From Candidatus Poseidoniaceae archaeon (GTDB taxonomy: Archaea > Thermoplasmatota > Poseidoniia > Poseidoniales > Poseidoniaceae): 18,213 bases of DNA. This document shows positions 13,099 through 18,213 of the stretch, piece by piece. The stretch spans positions 1 to 18,213 of the forward strand of contig JAKUNX010000024.1 of assembly GCA_022451835.1 (NCBI GenBank), in the 5' to 3' direction. The translations under genes were made by a program, and so were the position numbers. The notes beneath the pieces were generated by a model. The model was given only the letters and a program-made list of their open reading frames with translations. It searched no databases and was not told the origin of the DNA. Numbering within the stretch: position 1 is the stretch's first letter; every line of letters starts with the position of its first letter.

Positions 13099-14274
13099 AT
13101 GGAGCAGTTCGAAGGGCTAGATTTTTACGATATAGAGAGCCTATTAACCGAAGAAGAAATAATGATTAGAGATATGGTGAGAGATTGGGTAGATGAAGAA
13201 GTTTTACCCAAAATTGAACATGCTTGCGAAGAAGGAATTTTCCCTGATGAGTGGCGAGTCGCACTAGGTGAAATGGGGGTTCTTGGAGCGCCTCTCAAGG
13301 GCTATGGATGCCCAGGATTATCCTATGTAGCATATGGTTTAATCTGTCAAGAACTTGAAAGAGGAGATTCAGGACTTCGATCTTTTGCTTCAGTACAAGG
13401 CTCATTAGCAATGTACCCAATTTGGGATTTCGGAAGTGAAGAACAAAAGAATTACTATTTGCCAAAGATGACCTCTGGAGAGATGATAGGATGTTTTGGA
13501 CTTACTGAACCCGATTATGGCTCTAATCCAGGCGATATGATAACCAAAGCTGAAGATATGGGAGATCATTATTTACTTAATGGAGCAAAAATGTGGATCA
13601 CTAACGGTACTATAGCAGATGTAGCAATAGTTTGGGCCAAGTTAGATGGAGTAATCAAAGGATTTATTGTCGAAAAAGGTGATGAAGGATTTTCTGCCCC
13701 TGAAATGAAGGGTAAGCATTCCCTAAAGGCATCAGTTACCAGTGAATTGGTTTTCCAAGATTGTAAGATTCCAAAAGACCGTATTCTGCCTAATGTGAAA
13801 GGTCTAAGAGGGCCTTTTTCATGCCTAAATAATGCTCGATACGGCATTTCTTGGGGCGCTCTTGGTTCCGCTATGGCATGTTTCCATAGTGCCAAGACAT
13901 ACGCTCTCTCAAGAATACAATTCGATGTACCAATTGCGTCTTATCAATTGGTTCAAAACAAACTTGCTTGGATGCTTAGAGAGATTACTAAAGGGCAATT
14001 GTTAGCTTACCATCTTGGAAAGAAGAAAGATGATGGTACATGGTTCAACGAGCAAATATCTTTGGCTAAAATGAACAATGTCGATATTGCTCTTGAGATT
14101 GCTCGAACCGCACGTGACATACATGGTGCTAACGGTATTCTTGATGAGTACCCAGTAATGCGTCACATGGCTAATTTAGAGTCTGTTAAGACATATGAAG
14201 GGACTCATGATATTCACAATCTAATCATTGGAAGATACATAACAGGCATTCAAGCCTTTACAAGAACTCTGTGA
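13099..14274 (+). CDS. gcdH: Glutaryl-CoA dehydrogenase
   Basis: The enzyme is an FAD-dependent acyl-CoA dehydrogenase that oxidises and decarboxylates glutaryl-CoA to crotonyl-CoA in lysine, hydroxylysine and tryptophan catabolism, passing electrons to ETF. The 391-residue sequence aligns by eye with human GCDH over its whole length: LTEEEIMIRD, IKGYGC-like LKGYGCPGLSYVAYG, LERGDSGLRS, CFGLTEP, MWITNG, GPFSCLNNARYGISWG, QFDVPIASYQLVQ and KTYEGTHDIHNLIIGR. The catalytic base Glu367 is present, as are Glu87 and Arg94, which bind the glutaryl carboxylate in the human enzyme. This favours glutaryl-CoA over simple acyl-CoA substrates. Whether it decarboxylates cannot be told by eye. The stop lies two bases from the convergent prenyl-synthase gene. 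Confidence 0.93.
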   Translation: MEQFEGLDFYDIESLLTEEEIMIRDMVRDWVDEEVLPKIEHACEEGIFPDEWRVALGEMGVLGAPLKGYGCPGLSYVAYGLICQELERGDSGLRSFASVQGSLAMYPIWDFGSEEQKNYYLPKMTSGEMIGCFGLTEPDYGSNPGDMITKAEDMGDHYLLNGAKMWITNGTIADVAIVWAKLDGVIKGFIVEKGDEGFSAPEMKGKHSLKASVTSELVFQDCKIPKDRILPNVKGLRGPFSCLNNARYGISWGALGSAMACFHSAKTYALSRIQFDVPIASYQLVQNKLAWMLREITKGQLLAYHLGKKKDDGTWFNEQISLAKMNNVDIALEIARTARDIHGANGILDEYPVMRHMANLESVKTYEGTHDIHNLIIGRYITGIQAFTRTL

Positions 14275-14276
14275 AA

Positions 14277-15572
14277 TCACACTGATGGCAATAAGCCAAT
14301 TCTTGCTAAACCATTCCAGATAGGATCTAGTATTCTTGGTAACATTCTGTGTCTAACATATACAGCAGCTGCTAAACTCATCTTTTGTATTTTGTTTAAT
14401 TTGACTCGCTTGGTGAATACGTCACCTTGCTCTTTTTCGATTTGACGTAGAATCTTATCATAGAAAGCAATCATTGCAGCCGGAGAATATCTAGTTCTTC
14501 GAGGAAGATGTGGTAATAATTGTCTTGCTTCTTCAAGGTAAGTTCTAGCTCGTCTCGCATAATGATAACAATAAGGTTCCCAAGTTTTGTTTAATACAAC
14601 TTTACCATCTAATTCAGATTCTTGAATTCCATTCTTTTCAAGTTCATCTAATGGCAAATAAACTCTATCTCTTTCAATATCCTCGCCAACATCTCTCAAT
14701 ACGTTGGTTAATTGCATAAAAATACCCCATGACTCTGCATATTTCTTAGCAATAGGATCATTGTATCCGTAAATTTCGATACACATTAGTCCAACTACAG
14801 AAGCAACTCGATAGCAGTAATCATAGAGTTCGTCAAATGTTCGATAACGATTGTTGTAAAGATCATCTTCCATTCCAGAAATTAAGTCATCAAACACGTT
14901 TCTTGGAATCCCATAAGATTCAACAGTATCCTTCAAAGCAAGAAATACTGGGTCTGTGGAGTATACATCGGTGTAACATGTAGACAATTTTTTCCTAAAG
15001 AAAAACAATTGAGTAATCTTGTTCAAATATGATTCTTCATCAAGAATAGAACCCCTATTTTGTAAAGCTTCCAATTGTTCTCTGTACGCTATTGCTTCAG
15101 GATCAGTTTGCCCAACACTGCCAGGGAATCTATCCGCCCAATCGCCATCAGCAATATCATCTGCTCTACGGCAGAATGCATATACTGCACACATTGCAAA
15201 TCTTTGTTCATCTGGTAAATACTTGAATGAGTGATAGAAATTACCAGCCTCTTGGATAGTAAGTTTTTCACAGTATTGATAAGCCAGTTTCAGTAATTCT
15301 TGAGGTGGTTTTTCAGACCAAATCGGTGCATCAAGATTTTGAAATGGGTCGACTAATTCATTTCTTTCAGTAATTCCAATGAATGCAACACCTTCTCTTA
15401 ATGCCTCCATTGCAGTAACGCTAACTGCTTTTACCGCGTCACGAGCAAGTACAACACCTGCACGAAGTCTATCTAGGGTTGTCATTTTAGAGGTTTCATC
15501 ACCTAATTCTCTAGATTTTGCATTTCCTTTTAGAGGAAACAACAAATCCAAAGGTTTTCGGCGTTCCAACAT
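14277..15572 (-). CDS. crtB: Squalene/phytoene synthase-family enzyme, phytoene-synthase-like
   Basis: This enzyme family joins two prenyl diphosphates head to head. Both Asp-rich motifs are intact: DDIAD (138-142) after YAFCRRA, and NVLRDVGED (290-298) followed by RDRVYLPLDEL. The CYRVASVVGLMCIEIYGY segment resembles both phytoene synthases and the HpnD-type presqualene synthases, so the substrate (GGPP to phytoene or FPP to presqualene diphosphate) is open. At 431 residues it is about 90-100 longer than usual, due to an N-terminal extension rich in Ala/Val/Leu (about 30-65). ATG 15572 is only weakly supported: a good GGAGG lies 23 bases away, too far, and an in-frame TAG blocks a longer start. 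An internal ATG at residue 30 is possible. It is the second of two tandem paralogues. Confidence 0.85.
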   Translation of the reverse strand: MLERRKPLDLLFPLKGNAKSRELGDETSKMTTLDRLRAGVVLARDAVKAVSVTAMEALREGVAFIGITERNELVDPFQNLDAPIWSEKPPQELLKLAYQYCEKLTIQEAGNFYHSFKYLPDEQRFAMCAVYAFCRRADDIADGDWADRFPGSVGQTDPEAIAYREQLEALQNRGSILDEESYLNKITQLFFFRKKLSTCYTDVYSTDPVFLALKDTVESYGIPRNVFDDLISGMEDDLYNNRYRTFDELYDYCYRVASVVGLMCIEIYGYNDPIAKKYAESWGIFMQLTNVLRDVGEDIERDRVYLPLDELEKNGIQESELDGKVVLNKTWEPYCYHYARRARTYLEEARQLLPHLPRRTRYSPAAMIAFYDKILRQIEKEQGDVFTKRVKLNKIQKMSLAAAVYVRHRMLPRILDPIWNGLARIGLLPSV

Positions 15573-15648
15573 CCCTATCGTTTTGCTGTATTAGTCCTCC
15601 TTTTTGATTGCTTTGCAAAAAAGTATCACTAAGGGCAGGGAAAAAGTC

Positions 15649-15681
15649 TAATCGATTCAACGATTAATGAGATATATAAAA
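15649..15681 (-). promoter_or_regulatory. Promoter with operator-like inverted repeat for the phytoene-synthase-like gene
   Basis: On the minus strand TTTATATATC (15681-15672) is the strongest TATA-like box in the window. Directly downstream, TAATCG and CGATTA (15649-15654 / 15661-15666 on the plus strand) form a perfect 6-bp inverted repeat with a 6-base spacer. It overlaps the predicted transcription start near 15650. A regulator bound here would block transcription. The leader to 15572 would be about 78 bases. The function is inferred. Confidence 0.6.
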
Positions 15682-15710
15682 TGTAAGTAAGTTTGTGTTT
15701 ACTAGTCTCA

Positions 15711-16739
15711 CTAAGAACTATTTCTCCCATCTTTATTTTTTTCTAACAAGCGTTTAACACCACCGGGGATCAAGAGTGCACGAGGTAATTTTCTAGCATA
15801 TGACTTAATCTCATCACGAGTCACTTTGATCCTATCTGAGGAATCAAGAATATTGCCTTCCCTAAGTAAAGAAACAGTTCTTTGTCCTATCAAAACAGGT
15901 AGCATACATGATGCTTTGAGTCTAAATTGAGTTTCAGGGAGCATTTTGATATATTCTACTGCTTCATCTAAATGTTCATTTGTTAAATCTAAATATTCAT
16001 CATATAGTGGTCTAAACTTATCTATGTTGTTTGGATTTAGAAGATCTTTTGGTTGTAAATTATGCTTTGCTAATTCTTCCACAGGAATGTAACAGCGACC
16101 GAATCTAAGGTCTTCTGGGATGTCTCGCAAGATGTTAATCATCTGTAATGCTTTGCCAAATCTAATACCCTTCTCAAAGAAATCATCTTGCTTTTCAGTC
16201 GGCATTGAGATTAAATGAGCGAGCGACATTTTTGTCCAAAAAACACCAACACATCCTGCAACTCTATAGGTGTAGTCGTCCATTTCTTGATTATTTTTCA
16301 AGGCAGAAATACTGCCTCCTTCCTTTGCGGTACCAAACCTTTCGAGATCAAGTATTTGTCCACCAACTATAATATTCAGGCATTCTAACATCCTTTCTTG
16401 ATCACTTTCATCATAAACTTGCAATCCATCTATTACATCTTTGACATTTTTTAATAATTCAGCTTCATTAGGATTATCTTGAATCTCTGCAAGTTCAGAG
16501 AATTCTGGCAATGTTGATGAATTACCTTGAGCTACGTCATTATAATTTCGAAGTATCCTTAACAATTCCTCAGTCTCTCCATGCTTAGAGTCAGCAATGG
16601 TATCAGCTACTCTTGCCAATAGATATAGCAGACCTATTTGACCACGCACCTTCTTTGGAAGGTATTTCAAAGTCGGATAAAAGGAACGTGAAGTAGATTT
16701 TAACAAATTATCAATTTTTTCATTGATAAGTACTGACAT
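15711..16739 (-). CDS. Squalene/phytoene synthase-family enzyme, second paralogue
   Basis: This 342-residue enzyme is of usual length for the family and clearly distinct from its neighbour. The start region KSTSRSFYPTLKYLP is squalene/phytoene-synthase-like. Both metal-binding motifs are complete: DTIAD (46-50) and NILRDIPED (202-210), the latter followed by RFGRCYIPVEEL. It likely makes squalene or another head-to-head product from FPP or GGPP; the exact substrate is not decidable by eye. AGGG lies 6 bases before ATG 16739, and TAAATTTATC-like sequence about 60 bases upstream may be its promoter. Its stop is 138 bases before the next synthase gene, which has its own strong TATA box, so the two can be controlled separately. 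An HpnC/HpnD-like pair making hydroxysqualene is one alternative. Confidence 0.85.
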   Translation of the reverse strand: MSVLINEKIDNLLKSTSRSFYPTLKYLPKKVRGQIGLLYLLARVADTIADSKHGETEELLRILRNYNDVAQGNSSTLPEFSELAEIQDNPNEAELLKNVKDVIDGLQVYDESDQERMLECLNIIVGGQILDLERFGTAKEGGSISALKNNQEMDDYTYRVAGCVGVFWTKMSLAHLISMPTEKQDDFFEKGIRFGKALQMINILRDIPEDLRFGRCYIPVEELAKHNLQPKDLLNPNNIDKFRPLYDEYLDLTNEHLDEAVEYIKMLPETQFRLKASCMLPVLIGQRTVSLLREGNILDSSDRIKVTRDEIKSYARKLPRALLIPGGVKRLLEKNKDGRNSS

Positions 16740-16933
16740 ATAATCCCTTCATGATAATCCAAAGACTAATTGTTATTGACCCTATGGTAAAATGGTTAGA
16801 TAAATTTAGTATTGGAATAGATATTTATGTTAATTTCTCTAAAATAATTATACCAAAAAACAATGTATTTTCATGGTGAAAATAATAGTAAGGCTTTATT
16901 GGGATTAACTCACCGTCTAGTTGAGGGGATTAT
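16740..16933. other. Divergent intergenic region
   Basis: This 194-base A/T-rich gap separates the prenyl synthase (minus) from the zinc-ribbon gene (plus). A TATA-like ATAATTATA (16844-16852) points to the plus-strand gene, and TTTATC-type sequence near 16800 to the minus-strand gene. A D-arm-like stretch at about 16783-16802 has no T-arm partner and is not a tRNA. No other structure was seen. Confidence 0.5.
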
Positions 16934-18213
16934 ATGCAGTGCGACTCTTGCGGCGAAGAGATACCAGCTGACAGCATTTTCTGTCCTGAGTGTGGTTCTC
17001 GTCAAGATATGTCACGAGCTGGGGGATTTAATGCCCCAAATTCAGTAGGGCTATCCGGGCAAGAGGTCTCAGGAGGAAGAAATTTTGGCGTAGTCTCAGG
17101 TGAAGCAATTAGACATCAAAGGGAGATGTCTATTTCAGATCCAAATGCAGTTTCACCAGAATTGATGCGGCAAATTGCACAAAGTATGCAAAATGAAAAC
17201 ATCCCCCCATCTGGTAATTTCCCTCCGCAGGGATATCAAAACCCAATCAATGATCAAACCAATTTAAATCAACAATTACCAAGTAATAATTTGGGTAATA
17301 TGCCCCTTTCAGGTGTTCAGAATATAGTTCCAAATAATCAATCATCATCTCCAACAGATGAAATGGTTAATCGATTAGCTGAAGCAGAGAAAGCAATGAA
17401 GAGTGAGAGGAGAAATCAATGGCTGAATATGAATCAGGAATCAGCATCGAATGTATTATCGAACTTAGGCGCAGACCTACCTGCTCATCTGCGTAATGAA
17501 ACTAATGCTGCACAAGAAATTCTAACAGGTGCTCTTGGAGGACAAAAAGATGCACCAAATGATGCATTCTTGAGAAGAATGTGCGAAGTTGCAGTTAGAA
17601 GAGTTGCTAGAAAGAGAGGAGTTGCAGTTGAAACCCCTCAAGCAAAATTAGAAGATGGAGTCATTAATGTTAACATTACTTTCATTGATGATGGACGTGT
17701 TTTAGATACACCAGAAGAACTTTCCCATGCTTTTGAGCATGCTATACAAACTGAAATTGCGCTAAAAGGATTCGACTATATTGCAGTGATAAATCTATAC
17801 CGTTCCAAGGATGGAGAGATAGAGAACCTATCTGACGAGGAAGAAGAAGAAATGTTTGCTTGCGAAATCTGTGATGGACTTGTCAAAGAAAGCGATACTG
17901 AATGCCCTCATTGTGGAGCGATTTTCGAAGACGAGGAAGATGATGAGCCAGAACTACCTAGTAGAGACCCTCCTAGAAGGGCTCCGCCAAGTGTTCCTTC
18001 AAGAGGTGGCCCTCCAGGTGGCCCATCTAGAGGCGGCCCTCCAAAAGGCCCATCTAGAGGCGGCCCTCCTAAAGGTCCTTCTCGAGGAGGTCCACCAAAA
18101 GGCCCCTCAAGAAGTGGACCGCCGGGAGGATCAAGAAAGTCACCGCCCTCCGGAGGTCCTCCAAAAGGTCCCAGTCGCAGTCCACCACCAAGTGGGCCAG
18201 AAGGAGGCCCTCC
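16934..18213 (+). CDS. Two-zinc-ribbon protein with Pro/Gly/Arg repeat tail, C-terminus cut off
   Basis: The open frame of 426 codons runs off the right edge. It starts at ATG 16934 after GAGGGGAT. Residues 3-20 form a zinc ribbon (Cys3, Cys6, Cys17, Cys20). A Gln/Asn/Pro-rich spacer follows (about 70-140), then a predicted folded part (about 200-300: 'FLRRMCEVAVRRVARKRGV' then alternating strands), an acidic stretch SDEEEEE and a second zinc ribbon with the same spacing (Cys310, Cys313, Cys324, Cys327). From about 345 the sequence is Pro/Gly/Ser/Arg-rich, with nine-residue units PSRGGPPKG. No known enzyme family was recognised. The layout suggests a cytosolic scaffold or nucleic-acid/protein-binding factor. 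Arg/Gly-rich tails can drive RNA binding or phase separation in other proteins; that is inference here. Confidence 0.8.
   Translation, partial: MQCDSCGEEIPADSIFCPECGSRQDMSRAGGFNAPNSVGLSGQEVSGGRNFGVVSGEAIRHQREMSISDPNAVSPELMRQIAQSMQNENIPPSGNFPPQGYQNPINDQTNLNQQLPSNNLGNMPLSGVQNIVPNNQSSSPTDEMVNRLAEAEKAMKSERRNQWLNMNQESASNVLSNLGADLPAHLRNETNAAQEILTGALGGQKDAPNDAFLRRMCEVAVRRVARKRGVAVETPQAKLEDGVINVNITFIDDGRVLDTPEELSHAFEHAIQTEIALKGFDYIAVINLYRSKDGEIENLSDEEEEEMFACEICDGLVKESDTECPHCGAIFEDEEDDEPELPSRDPPRRAPPSVPSRGGPPGGPSRGGPPKGPSRGGPPKGPSRGGPPKGPSRSGPPGGSRKSPPSGGPPKGPSRSPPPSGPEGGP
17996..18130 (+). repeat. Five tandem 27-bp coding repeats (PSRGGPPKG-type)
   Basis: Five consecutive 9-residue units occupy residues 355-399: PSRGGPPGG, three copies of PSRGGPPKG, and PSRSGPPGG. 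Looser variants continue to the window edge. Codons differ between copies (CCA/CCT/CCC, GGC/GGT/GGA), except that units 2 and 3 are nearly identical in DNA. This suggests the peptide is kept by selection, with some recent duplication. Confidence 0.85.

Noticed and set aside
16776..16810. A D-arm-like stretch (TATGGTAAAATGGTTAGAT) suggesting a tRNA
   Set aside because: No anticodon stem, T-arm or matching acceptor strands follow; the area is an A/T-rich divergent promoter region.
16863..17048. A 61-codon plus-strand open frame overlapping the start of the zinc-ribbon gene
   Set aside because: It has no ribosome binding site and overlaps, in another frame, the zinc ribbon with its four well-placed cysteines.
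17996..18213. CRISPR-like tandem repeats at the right end
   Set aside because: The units are contiguous 27-bp in-frame coding repeats with no unique spacers.

Overview
The window looks like a chromosomal segment of a low-GC euryarchaeon. The best guess is a planktonic member of Thermoplasmatota, such as Marine Group II/Poseidoniales; that placement is inferred from gene content and was not computed. The archaeal evidence is direct: a compact eL42–eS27–aIF2α–Nop10–PAC2 translation/ribosome-biogenesis cluster, eL37, an archaeal/eukaryal-type tyrosyl-tRNA synthetase, TATA-like boxes ahead of transcription units, and Shine-Dalgarno (SD) sequences of the GGAGGTGAT type. Genes are tightly packed and no gap longer than about 200 bases lies between genes.

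Left edge (1-330): the N-terminus of a minus-strand lipoprotein runs off the window. It is followed by a plus-strand fragment that matches only the 3' part of a tRNA (T-arm and 3' acceptor strand, serine-like) with no 5' half in view. This could be the attachment-site scar of an integrated element. Region 331-2715 (minus): translation operon in the order rpl44e, rps27e, aIF2α, nop10, PAC2-family protein. Region 2847-4117 (plus): two overlapping genes for unrecognised membrane proteins (about 7 and 4 membrane segments). Region 4182-8296 (plus): rpl37e, purF (glutamine PRPP amidotransferase), a cytosolic beta-propeller with a C-terminal PKD-like domain, and a YcbL/glyoxalase-II-like metallo-hydrolase.

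Region 8314-11771 (minus): a four-gene unit in transcription order: a small basic protein (DUF5611-like), tyrS, etfB, etfA. Region 11860-14274 (plus): a membrane-anchored secreted beta-propeller and a glutaryl-CoA dehydrogenase. The dehydrogenase would deliver electrons to the ETF encoded next door. Region 14277-16739 (minus): two different squalene/phytoene synthase-family enzymes in tandem, with both aspartate-rich motifs intact in each, suggesting head-to-head prenyl condensation for carotenoid, retinal or squalene-type lipids. Region 16934-end (plus): a protein with two zinc ribbons and a Pro/Gly/Arg 9-residue tandem repeat, cut by the window edge.

Several translation starts or promoters coincide with perfect short inverted repeats: before aIF2α, before the membrane-protein pair, before purF, before the glutaryl-CoA dehydrogenase, and just downstream of the TATA box of the phytoene-synthase-like gene. 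No CRISPR array, transposase, integrase or toxin-antitoxin pair was found, and no clearly new multi-gene system. The most unusual items are the tRNA fragment, the zinc-ligand loss in eL42, the inverted repeats, the tandem prenyl synthases and the repeat-tailed zinc-ribbon protein.
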